Positions 1 through 6,929 of a stretch of 14,603 bases of DNA are shown here, piece by piece. Below the pieces are notes generated by a model, which saw only the letters and a list, made by a program, of their open reading frames with translations, was not told where the DNA came from and made no database searches. Origin of the DNA: Bacteroidota bacterium. Its GTDB lineage: Bacteria; Bacteroidota; Bacteroidia; NS11-12g; UBA955. Where the stretch lies: assembly GCA_027488495.1 (NCBI GenBank), contig JAIYBO010000055.1, forward strand, positions 1 through 14,603, written 5' to 3'. Position 1 is the first letter of the stretch. Each line of letters starts with the position of its first letter. The position numbers and the translations under genes were made by a program.

Positions 1-51
1 AGAAAAAGTATTTAATGTAATATCTTCACAATTGAAATCACTGCGAGTTAT

Positions 52-348
52 ATGAAAATTACAGAACAAAGAGTCAAAGAACTTGCGCATTTGTCGCGCT
101 TGCATTTCGAGGGAGAAAGCCTTCAAAAAATGCAAAGTGATTTGGTAGACATCTTGGCGATGTGTGAAAAGCTGAATGAGGTAGATACGGAAGGTGTTGA
201 ACCCCTCATCTATTTAACAAACAGTGAAACAGTGCTTCGTGAGGATGTGGTGGTTCAAACCATTACCCATGAGGAAGCGTTGAAGAATGCCCCCAAAGCG
301 GATAGCGATTTCTTCCGAGTACCCAAGGTGATTGATGGCAATGTCTGA
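52..348 (+). CDS. gatC: GatC, subunit C of Asp-tRNA(Asn)/Glu-tRNA(Gln) amidotransferase
   Basis: This is the small subunit of the GatCAB complex, which amidates misacylated Glu-tRNA(Gln) and/or Asp-tRNA(Asn) in the cytoplasm; GatC bridges and stabilises GatA and GatB. The 98 aa length matches the family (about 95-100 aa). Conserved family blocks are visible: an N-terminal helix rich in leucine (VKELAHLSRL, residues 8-17), the VEPL turn near residue 49, LREDV near 62, and a C-terminal ALKNAPKADSDFFRVPKVI block (residues 76-94). The ATG at 52 gives the expected N-terminus. The 51 bases upstream are AT-rich; no clear promoter was found, so the operon may begin outside the window. gatA and gatB are not in the window. 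The gene overlaps the next ORF by a few bases, suggesting translational coupling with the ABC ATPase. Identification is confident from the motif pattern. Confidence 0.95.
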   Translation: MKITEQRVKELAHLSRLHFEGESLQKMQSDLVDILAMCEKLNEVDTEGVEPLIYLTNSETVLREDVVVQTITHEEALKNAPKADSDFFRVPKVIDGNV

Positions 349-1015
349 GGCTCTAATCTCTCTCCAAGAAATTCGTAAAACCTATATACTGGGCGAACAA
401 ACCGTGCATGCCCTCAAGAAAATAGATTTAGATATTTATCGTGGTGAATATGTGGCATTGATGGGACCCTCCGGTTCCGGAAAAAGCACATTGATGAACA
501 TCATTGGATGTTTGGATACCCCGTCTTCTGGCAAATATTGGCTGAATCACAAAGAAGTAAGCCAGATGTCGGATATTGAATTGAGCAAAGTTAGAAATGA
601 TGAAATCGGCTTCGTATTTCAAACATTCAACTTGTTGAATAGACTCACCTCTCTCGAAAATGTGGCGCTTCCCCTAGTGTATGCAGGCATTTCCCAAAAA
701 GAAAGAAATGAACGTGCTGCAGAAACCCTGAACAAAGTGGGTTTGGGGAATAGAATGGATCATAAACCCAATGAATTATCGGGTGGTCAACGTCAGAGGG
801 TGGCTGTTGCTCGGGCGCTGATCAATAACCCCAGTTTGTTATTGGCCGATGAGCCTACGGGCAATTTGGACACCCAAACATCTCATGAAATCATGGCATT
901 GTTCGAAGAAATTCATGCCGGGGGCAATACAATTGTTTTGGTAACACACGAAGAAGACATCGCCAAGCATGCAAAGAAAATTGTGCGTTTGCGTGATGGC
1001 TTAATTGCGTTATGA
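341..1015 (+). CDS. ABC transporter ATP-binding protein, LolD/MacB (MacB-FtsE-like) family
   Basis: This is the nucleotide-binding subunit of an ABC transporter. Numbered from the ATG at 341 (224 aa), it shows Walker A GPSGSGKST (42-50), the Q-loop glutamine in FVFQTFN (94), the signature LSGGQ (146-150) followed by RQRVAVARAL, Walker B LLLADEP (166-172) and the switch histidine in VTH (203). The SGSGKST loop, FQTFNLLNRLTSLENVALPL and ADEPTGNLD are typical of the LolD/MacB/FtsE branch, which drives lipoprotein release, macrolide or peptide export, or cell-division functions rather than import. In-frame starts exist at 332 (TTG), 335 (ATG) and 341 (ATG); 341 best fits family N-termini and overlaps gatC by 8 bp. 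No permease with MacB or FtsX topology is in the window, so the partner and substrate are unknown. The stop overlaps the GH3 start as ATGA, indicating coupled translation. Confidence 0.93.
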   Translation: MSEALISLQEIRKTYILGEQTVHALKKIDLDIYRGEYVALMGPSGSGKSTLMNIIGCLDTPSSGKYWLNHKEVSQMSDIELSKVRNDEIGFVFQTFNLLNRLTSLENVALPLVYAGISQKERNERAAETLNKVGLGNRMDHKPNELSGGQRQRVAVARALINNPSLLLADEPTGNLDTQTSHEIMALFEEIHAGGNTIVLVTHEEDIAKHAKKIVRLRDGLIAL

Positions 1016-2520
1016 TCAGTCCTGTTATTGGTTGGTATTTCAAACAACGCGGCAAAGAGTTGCGTGTAAACATCGATCAATCACTGCGCAAACAAGATGA
1101 GTTATTTCAGGATTTGATGGAGCAGTTGCTTCAAACAGAATACGGCAGAATTCACGGAATAGAAAAGGGCATCACGTATCAAGATTTTTCAAGCAAACTG
1201 CCTTTGGCTACGTTTGAAGATTTTTTACCTTACATCGAAAGAATGCAAGCAGGGGAGCAGCAATTGCTTTGGCCGAGTGATATTAAGTGGTTTGCAAAAA
1301 GTAGTGGCACCACCAGCAATGTTTCTAAGTTCATTCCAATGAGCTATGAAATTATGGAGTATAACCATTTGGAAGGTGGCAAGGAGGCGTTGTCGCAGTT
1401 TTTTTCATTCTATCCCGATGGGAAAATTTTCGAAGGCAAGGGCTTGTTGATTGGCGGAAGTACAAAACAAAGTGACGGGGATGATGGGTATTATTTTGGA
1501 GATTTAAGTGGCATTCTCATGAATCATTTGCCAAGTTGGGCCAATTGGAAAAGTACGCCAGACATTGATGTGGCTACCATCGAAAATTGGGAAGACAAAC
1601 TAGAGAAAATGGTTCAAATCATCAAAGATGAAAATGTAACCAGTGTGAGCGGCGTGCCCACTTGGACGGCCGTGGTGATGCAGAGAGTATTAGAAGTTAC
1701 CGGCAAAAAACACATCCTAGAGGTATGGCCAAATTTTGAGCTGTTTATCCATGGCGGTGTGAATTTTGGCCCCTATCGATCCCAATTTAATGCCTTATTG
1801 CCTGGAGATCAGGTAAAGTACATTGAAACCTATAATGCGAGTGAGGGTTTCTTTGGATTGCAGTTCGAAGCCAACAAACCGGAAATGGTGCTTTTGTGTC
1901 ATTTGGGAGTATTCTATGAATTTTTTCCGGTGTTGGAAGGGCCAACTAGCGAGAATGTTGTGCGTTTGTGTGATGTGAAAGTGGGTGTTAATTACGCTGT
2001 GGTGATATCAACCCTAGGCGGCCTTTGGAGATATATCATCGGCGATACCGTTCAATTTACATCAACCCATCCGTTTACTTTTACAATTACAGGAAGAACG
2101 AAATTGTTCATCAATGCGTTTGGTGAAGAGTTGGTGATAGAAAATGCGGAAACTGCCATTTCTAAGGCGGCCCTAGACACCCAATCAGTGGTAACGGATT
2201 ATACCGCAGCCCCCATTTTTTTAAATGCTCAAGGCGATGGTGGGCATGAATGGTTAATAGAGTTTTCTGTTGAACCAACAGATATTCAGCAATTTGAGGT
2301 GTTATTGGATGATGCGCTGAAATCAGTAAACGACGATTACAAGGCCAAAAGGCAAGGAAACATCGTGATGAAATCGCCCAAAATCATAGTCGTACCCCAA
2401 AATACATTTCATGCATGGTTGAAATCGAAAGGTAAATTGGGCGGACAGAACAAAGTACCAAGGTTGAGCAACGATCGTAAAATCATTGAGGAAATCAAGC
2501 AATTGATGGGATTGCATTAA
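1012..2520 (+). CDS. GH3 (auxin-responsive promoter) family acyl-acid amido synthetase-like protein
   Basis: GH3 enzymes belong to the ANL adenylating superfamily. Plant members activate a carboxylic acid (for example auxin or jasmonate) with ATP and join it to an amino acid. Bacterial members are common in Bacteroidota, but their substrates are generally unknown. The 502 aa length is near that of bacterial homologues, slightly shorter than plant GH3 (about 580-600 aa). Visible ATP-binding motifs are: motif 1 SSGTTS (97-102) followed by KFIP (106-109); motif 2 YNASEGFFG (274-282); motif 3 LWRYIIGDTV (338-347); then GRTKLFINAFGEEL (361-374) at the hinge to the C-terminal domain, where KLGGQNKVPRL (475-485) holds the lysines expected there. 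No signal peptide is seen, so it should be cytoplasmic. The start codon overlaps the ABC ATPase stop by 4 bp (ATGA), placing it in the gatC-ABC operon. Family assignment is firm; the reaction in this organism is inferred only by analogy. Confidence 0.92.
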   Translation: MISPVIGWYFKQRGKELRVNIDQSLRKQDELFQDLMEQLLQTEYGRIHGIEKGITYQDFSSKLPLATFEDFLPYIERMQAGEQQLLWPSDIKWFAKSSGTTSNVSKFIPMSYEIMEYNHLEGGKEALSQFFSFYPDGKIFEGKGLLIGGSTKQSDGDDGYYFGDLSGILMNHLPSWANWKSTPDIDVATIENWEDKLEKMVQIIKDENVTSVSGVPTWTAVVMQRVLEVTGKKHILEVWPNFELFIHGGVNFGPYRSQFNALLPGDQVKYIETYNASEGFFGLQFEANKPEMVLLCHLGVFYEFFPVLEGPTSENVVRLCDVKVGVNYAVVISTLGGLWRYIIGDTVQFTSTHPFTFTITGRTKLFINAFGEELVIENAETAISKAALDTQSVVTDYTAAPIFLNAQGDGGHEWLIEFSVEPTDIQQFEVLLDDALKSVNDDYKAKRQGNIVMKSPKIIVVPQNTFHAWLKSKGKLGGQNKVPRLSNDRKIIEEIKQLMGLH

Positions 2521-2540
2521 GCAGTAAAATCGTATTTTTG
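2512..2540 (+). promoter_or_regulatory. Bacteroidota-type promoter for kbl
   Basis: TTG (2512-2514) is followed after 18 bases by TATTTTTG (2533-2540), an exact match to the Bacteroidota -33/-7 consensus TTG-N17-23-TAnnTTTG. The -33 element lies within the last codons of the GH3 gene. The kbl ATG is at 2555, giving a very short leader. Confidence 0.6.
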
Positions 2541-2554
2541 TCTTTTAAAGACCT

Positions 2555-3751
2555 ATGTACGGAGCCATTAAACAACACTTGGCGGCTGAGCTGAAAAGCA
2601 TCGAAGAAGCCGGATTATTCAAGAAAGAAAGAATCATTACCACCCCACAAGACGCTGTTATTCGACTTTCGGATGGTAGTGAAGTTGTGAATTTTTGCGC
2701 CAATAATTATTTGGGATTGAGCAGCCATCCTAGAGTGGTTGAGGCGGCCAAACGTGCCATAGATACACACGGTTTTGGTATGAGCAGTGTGCGTTTCATT
2801 TGTGGTACCCAAGACATTCACAAAGAACTTGAAGCAAAAATCGCCGAGTTTTATGGTACAGAAGACACCATTTTATATGCCGCAGCTTTTGATGCCAATG
2901 GTGGTGTTTTTGAACCATTGTTGGGGGAGCAAGATGCAATCATTTCGGATAGCTTAAACCATGCCTCTATCATCGATGGGGTTCGTTTATGCAAAGCGAT
3001 GCGTTTCCGCTATGAGAATAATAATATGGCAGATTTGGAAGCCCAATTGATCGCTGCCCGCGAAAAAGGGGCGCGTTTCATTTTGGTTGTTACGGATGGC
3101 GTTTTCTCTATGGATGGCTATGTGGCTCAGTTGGATAAAATTTGTGATCTGGCTGAGAAATATGATGCGATGGTGATGACTGATGAATGTCATGCCGCAG
3201 GTTTCATCGGCGCCACCGGTCGCGGTACACCTGAATATTGCAACGTTATGGGTCGTGTTGATATCATCACGGGAACTTTGGGCAAAGCATTGGGTGGAGC
3301 CATGGGCGGATACACTACCGGACGAAAAGAGATCATCGAGTTGCTTCGTCAAAGAAGTAGGCCTTATTTGTTCAGTAATTCTTTGGCTCCTAGCATTGTG
3401 GGTGCAAGTATCGAAGTGCTCAACATGTTGAACGAGACCACGAGTTTGAGAGACAAATTGGAAGCCAATGTGAAGCGTTTCAAAGCAGGCATTAAGGCGG
3501 CGGGTTTTGATATCAAGGACGGCGATAGTGCCATTGTACCGGTCATGTTGTACGATGCAAAATTGAGTCAGGATATGGCGAATGCGCTGCTTGATGAGGG
3601 TATTTATGTTATTGGATTTTTCTTCCCTGTGGTACCTAAAGAACAAGCAAGAATTCGGGTTCAGTTGAGTGCTGCACACGAGTTTGAACACATAGACAAG
3701 GCCATCGCGGCGTTCACCAAAGTGGGTAAATCATTGGGTGTAATAGCCTAA
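2555..3751 (+). CDS. kbl: Glycine C-acetyltransferase (2-amino-3-ketobutyrate CoA ligase)
   Basis: This PLP-dependent cytoplasmic enzyme interconverts 2-amino-3-ketobutyrate plus CoA with glycine plus acetyl-CoA, the second step of threonine breakdown after threonine dehydrogenase. The protein is 398 aa, the same length as E. coli Kbl, and belongs to the alpha-oxoamine synthase family. Visible features are NFCANNYLGL (46-55), the PLP-stacking His in DSLNHASIIDG (H136), TDECHAAGFIG (D210 and H213 contact PLP), and the Schiff-base lysine in TGTLGKALGG (K244, the same number as in E. coli). The FGMSSVRFICGT block (74-85) favours Kbl over the serine palmitoyltransferase and 8-amino-7-oxononanoate synthase paralogues, which remain the main alternatives. 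It has its own promoter and is followed by two amino-acid permeases. A threonine dehydrogenase gene is not present in the window. Confidence 0.93.
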   Translation: MYGAIKQHLAAELKSIEEAGLFKKERIITTPQDAVIRLSDGSEVVNFCANNYLGLSSHPRVVEAAKRAIDTHGFGMSSVRFICGTQDIHKELEAKIAEFYGTEDTILYAAAFDANGGVFEPLLGEQDAIISDSLNHASIIDGVRLCKAMRFRYENNNMADLEAQLIAAREKGARFILVVTDGVFSMDGYVAQLDKICDLAEKYDAMVMTDECHAAGFIGATGRGTPEYCNVMGRVDIITGTLGKALGGAMGGYTTGRKEIIELLRQRSRPYLFSNSLAPSIVGASIEVLNMLNETTSLRDKLEANVKRFKAGIKAAGFDIKDGDSAIVPVMLYDAKLSQDMANALLDEGIYVIGFFFPVVPKEQARIRVQLSAAHEFEHIDKAIAAFTKVGKSLGVIA

Positions 3752-3764
3752 ACCCCTATATTTG
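3734..3764 (+). promoter_or_regulatory. Bacteroidota-type promoter for the first permease
   Basis: TTG (3734-3736), 20 bases of spacing, then TATATTTG (3757-3764) fit the Bacteroidota consensus exactly. The -33 element is inside the end of kbl. The permease ATG at 3784 is preceded by AAGGAAT (3771-3777), a possible weak ribosome-binding site. The permease may therefore be transcribed both alone and by read-through from kbl. Confidence 0.6.
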
Positions 3765-3783
3765 TTTTTTAAGGAATACAGAA

Positions 3784-5208
3784 ATGTCTATTTGGAGAAA
3801 GAAACCCATAGCTGCGTATCAAGCGGATGCTAAAAAGAATGACCTGAATCGTGTGTTAACCCGTTGGGGTCTTACATCTTTAGGGATTGGTGCAATCATA
3901 GGTGGTGGAATTTTCACATTAACGGGTATTGCGGCCCACAATCACGCCGGACCTGCATTGGCATTGGCCTTTGTAATTGCCGGTATTGGTTGTTTGTTTG
4001 CTTCATTGTGTTACGCAGAATTCGCATCAGTATTGCCAGTTGAAGGTTCCGCTTATGCCTATGCTTACGGAACAGTGGGCGAATTATTCGCTTGGTTTAT
4101 TGGTTGGAACTTGATTTTGGAATACATGATGGGTGCAACCACGGTGGCCGTTGCTTGGAGTGGTTATTTCACCAAGTTGCTTCATTTGTTTCATATTAAT
4201 CTACCTGAATATCTTATCAATGACCCTGTAACCTATGGAGGAAATGCATTCAATTTGCCGGCCTTCATCATTACTTGGGTGATTACGGCCATTTTGGTGA
4301 AAGGGATCAAAGAAGCTGCTTCTACCAACAACATCATTGTGATTGTGAAAGTGGCTGTGGTTCTTTTTGTAATCATCGCAGGTTCTTTCTTTGTTGATAC
4401 AGCAAATTGGCATCCATTTATCCCCGCTGAGAAAATGGGTGAAGATGGACATTTACACTTTGGTGTTGGCGGAGTTCTTACGGCTGCTACCATTGTATTC
4501 TTTGCTTACATTGGCTTTGATGCGGTATCAACCCAAGCAGGAGAAGCCATTAATCCCAAAAAAGACGTACCATTCGCCATTATAGCATCGTTGATTATTT
4601 GCACACTGCTTTATATCGCTGTGTCTTTGGTATTGACCGGTATGGTTCCTTACAACCAACTTGATTTGAAAGCCCCTGTTGCCTCAGCATTCGCGGGTGC
4701 TGGTATCGATTGGGCGGTTTATTTGATAACCATCGCTGCTACAGCCGGTTTGATGTCGGTGATGTTGGTGATGATGCTCGGACAAACGCGTATCTTCTTA
4801 GGAATGGCGAAAGATGGTTTGTTGCCAAAGAACATGTTTGGTTCTTTACACCCCAAATTCAAAACGCCCTATAAGAGTACCATTTTGGTTGGTTTTATTG
4901 TTTCTATCGTTGCTGCCTTAACACCCATTGATAAAGTATCAGAAATGTGCTCTATGGGTACACTGCTTGCCTTTGCCATGGTGTGCTTGGCCGTGTTGAT
5001 ATTGCGCGTGAAACAACCAGAATTGGAACGCCCATACAAAACGCCATTCATTTATTTTGTTGCACCAATGGGTGTGGCTTTTAACGTATTCTTAATGTCA
5101 CAAGTGCGTGAGAATACCTGGTATGCCTTTTTGATCTGGGGTACATTGGGTGTGATTATATATTTCTTGTATAGCCGCAAACATTCTAACTTGAATAAAG
5201 CAGAATAA
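3784..5208 (+). CDS. APC-superfamily amino-acid permease, cationic amino acid transporter (CAT/YfnA)-like
   Basis: This is an inner-membrane secondary transporter of the APC superfamily (474 aa, about 12 predicted hydrophobic segments). The first transmembrane segment carries the substrate-binding signature GIGAIIGGGIF (34-44), preceded by a short charged N-terminus with NDLNRVLTRWGL as in CAT-type permeases. Transmembrane segment 6 is followed by FFAYIGFDAVSTQAGEAINPKKDVPFAI (239-266), a hallmark of the CAT/YfnA subfamily. The C-terminal end, with VKQPELERPYKTPF before the last hydrophobic segments, is also typical. Family members move amino acids by proton symport or exchange; the exact substrate cannot be read from the sequence, although CAT-like members include transporters for basic, branched-chain or small amino acids. 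It has its own promoter signal and ends just before a strong terminator. Confidence 0.9.
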   Translation: MSIWRKKPIAAYQADAKKNDLNRVLTRWGLTSLGIGAIIGGGIFTLTGIAAHNHAGPALALAFVIAGIGCLFASLCYAEFASVLPVEGSAYAYAYGTVGELFAWFIGWNLILEYMMGATTVAVAWSGYFTKLLHLFHINLPEYLINDPVTYGGNAFNLPAFIITWVITAILVKGIKEAASTNNIIVIVKVAVVLFVIIAGSFFVDTANWHPFIPAEKMGEDGHLHFGVGGVLTAATIVFFAYIGFDAVSTQAGEAINPKKDVPFAIIASLIICTLLYIAVSLVLTGMVPYNQLDLKAPVASAFAGAGIDWAVYLITIAATAGLMSVMLVMMLGQTRIFLGMAKDGLLPKNMFGSLHPKFKTPYKSTILVGFIVSIVAALTPIDKVSEMCSMGTLLAFAMVCLAVLILRVKQPELERPYKTPFIYFVAPMGVAFNVFLMSQVRENTWYAFLIWGTLGVIIYFLYSRKHSNLNKAE

Positions 5209-5220
5209 CTCAAATTTTTG
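5191..5220 (+). promoter_or_regulatory. Possible promoter overlapping the end of the first permease
   Basis: TTG (5191-5193), 19 bases, then AATTTTTG (5213-5220) matches the Bacteroidota promoter except for the first T of the -7 box. If used, transcription would begin about 5226-5229, directly at the base of the hairpin at 5229-5258. The hairpin would then lie in the leader of the second permease. This is a tentative call. Confidence 0.3.
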
Positions 5221-5228
5221 GAACATAG

Positions 5229-5258
5229 AAAAAGGCTTGGTAACACCGAGCCTTTTTT
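5229..5258 (+). terminator. Rho-independent terminator after the first permease
   Basis: A 12-bp stem runs from AAAAAGGCTTGG (5229-5240) through loop TAACA (5241-5245) to CCGAGCC followed by T6 (5246-5258), with one G-T wobble. The A-run on the left and T-run on the right make it potentially active in both directions. It lies 20 bp after the first permease stop and 19 bp before the second permease start. Confidence 0.85.
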
Positions 5259-5277
5259 GTAATATCCCATTCACAAA

Positions 5278-6855
5278 ATGACAACTTCAAAAAAACTTGG
5301 ACTTTTTGATTCCACCTTGTTGGTATCAGGCAGCATGATTGGTAGCGGAATATTTCTGGTTACCTCTGATATGACGAGGCAGCTGGGTAGTGGGCCGCTG
5401 GTATTGTTGGCTTGGGTGCTCACGGGGATAATTACATTGATGGCGGCATTGAGCTTTGGCGAGTTGGCCGCGATGATGCCCAATGCCGGCGGACAGTACA
5501 ATTTCGTAACGCGTATTTATGGCAAGCGAATGGGCTTTGTATATGGTTGGGCTGTATTCTCCGTGATTCAAACAGGTGTTATTGCTGCCGTAGCGATGGC
5601 TTTTGCCAAACATTTGGGCATTTTTACATTGGGCCACGACAAAGTGGTTTTCAGTGTTGTTTTATTTGGCGATGGTGAATGTGGAGGCGGAACAACTTTC
5701 AAACTGCTTGCAGGTCAACTCATTGCCATCGCTAGTATTGTTTTACTAACCTTTATCAATGGATTGGGAATTCAAGAAAGTAAATGGGTTCAGCGAATTT
5801 TTACGATGGCCAAATTGATCGCATTGGGGATTTTAATCTTCGGTGGCTTGTACATATTAGCTGGGGGCGAGTTCAATGGAATTAAAAACTATTTCTGGGA
5901 TAATATGTCGGATGGGTTCAGCGGATCCCAATTTGAGCCCACCAGTGAATCAAATAGATTAAAGGGTGATATTGAGCCTGTTTTGGGTAAATGGGAGTCG
6001 TTGGCAGGGATTGGATTGATGTTGGCTTTTGCCAGTGCGATGGTTGGGAGTTTGTTTTCTTCAGATGCTTGGCAAGGCATTACGTTTATGTCGGGCGAAG
6101 TTGAAAATCCTAGTAAGAATATTCCCAAAGCCCTGCTGTATGGCACTTTTGTGGTGACTGTGGTATACTGCTTGGCGAATGTGGCATACATGACATTATT
6201 GCCTTTAAAGGGTTTGCCTTGGAATGAGGCGTTGGCTGCAATAGGTGGTGATGGTTTGGTAGATGATTTCAATTTTGGTATTGCTCATGCGAATCAAGAT
6301 CGGGTGGGTGTGGCTTCTGCCTCTGTTTTGATGGGTTCAACGCAGGATCAATCTGCGGGCATGATGGGTTTGTACTCCATGGCTATATTGATCATGGTGA
6401 GTACTTTTGGCTGTAACAATGGATTGATTTTGGCCGGGAGCAGGTTGTACAAAGCCATGGCAGACCATGGTTTATTTTTTCAGCGTGCAACTAAATTGAA
6501 TGGGAAAGGCGTTCCTGCCAACGCATTGTGGATGCAAGCTTTTTGGGCGAGTTTGTTGTGTTTGAGTGGCACTTATGGAGATTTGTTGAGCTATTGCACC
6601 TTTGCTTCCCTGTTATTTTACATCATTACGGTTGCTGGGGTATTGATATTAAGGCGCCGAGAACCTGAAGCCGATCGACCCTATCGCGTTTGGGGATATC
6701 CATTTTTGCCCATCGCCTATTTGATATTGGCCGGTTTTGTTGCAGTGGGTATCCTTGTGAGTCAATTCAACATCGCCATAACTGGAATTGGCATCGTGGC
6801 ATTGGGATGGCCCATTTATTACTTTTTTAAGCCCAAGGGACAATCCAATCATTGA
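5278..6855 (+). CDS. APC-superfamily amino-acid permease, LAT/SteT-like, with long extramembrane loops
   Basis: This is a second inner-membrane amino-acid transporter (525 aa), clearly not a simple duplicate of the preceding one. The first transmembrane segment has the signature VSGSMIGSGIF (16-26), and the following ELAAMMPNAGGQYNF (62-76) is typical of the L-type exchanger branch. The segment SDAWQGITFMSGEVENPSKNIPKAL (262-286) corresponds to the transmembrane 6-7 region, and RRREPEADRPYRVWGYPFLP near the C-terminus is characteristic. It is longer than usual (about 440-480 aa). Extra loops lie near residues 119-142 (with CGGGTTF), 202-240 (acidic, serine-rich) and 312-345. The substrate is unknown. 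The start at 5278 immediately follows a terminator, with no perfect promoter between them. No obvious terminator follows; the gene converges on aroF. Confidence 0.88.
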   Translation: MTTSKKLGLFDSTLLVSGSMIGSGIFLVTSDMTRQLGSGPLVLLAWVLTGIITLMAALSFGELAAMMPNAGGQYNFVTRIYGKRMGFVYGWAVFSVIQTGVIAAVAMAFAKHLGIFTLGHDKVVFSVVLFGDGECGGGTTFKLLAGQLIAIASIVLLTFINGLGIQESKWVQRIFTMAKLIALGILIFGGLYILAGGEFNGIKNYFWDNMSDGFSGSQFEPTSESNRLKGDIEPVLGKWESLAGIGLMLAFASAMVGSLFSSDAWQGITFMSGEVENPSKNIPKALLYGTFVVTVVYCLANVAYMTLLPLKGLPWNEALAAIGGDGLVDDFNFGIAHANQDRVGVASASVLMGSTQDQSAGMMGLYSMAILIMVSTFGCNNGLILAGSRLYKAMADHGLFFQRATKLNGKGVPANALWMQAFWASLLCLSGTYGDLLSYCTFASLLFYIITVAGVLILRRREPEADRPYRVWGYPFLPIAYLILAGFVAVGILVSQFNIAITGIGIVALGWPIYYFFKPKGQSNH

Positions 6856-6929
6856 AAACAGGCACTTGGAGCATCGGAGCATTTAAAACGCCCCAGCGCT
6901 TCGCAGACCGCAAAAAAAAGCAATCTGAA

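Noticed and set aside
1..51. Promoter for the gatC operon
   Set aside because: TATCTTCA at 21-28 only partly matches the -7 box and no -33 partner can be checked because the window starts here.
2987..3691. A 234-codon open frame antisense to kbl
   Set aside because: It lies wholly inside the kbl gene, whose motifs are clear; the composition (many His, Thr, Arg) is what a reverse frame gives.
6870..6885. Short direct repeat of GGAGCAT
   Set aside because: Two copies of seven bases are expected by chance and have no associated element.
6856..6929. Possible terminator between the second permease and aroF
   Set aside because: Only very short pairings (GCG-CTT-CGC, ACCC-CA-GGGT) and a run of eight A are present; no stem long enough to call a terminator was found.
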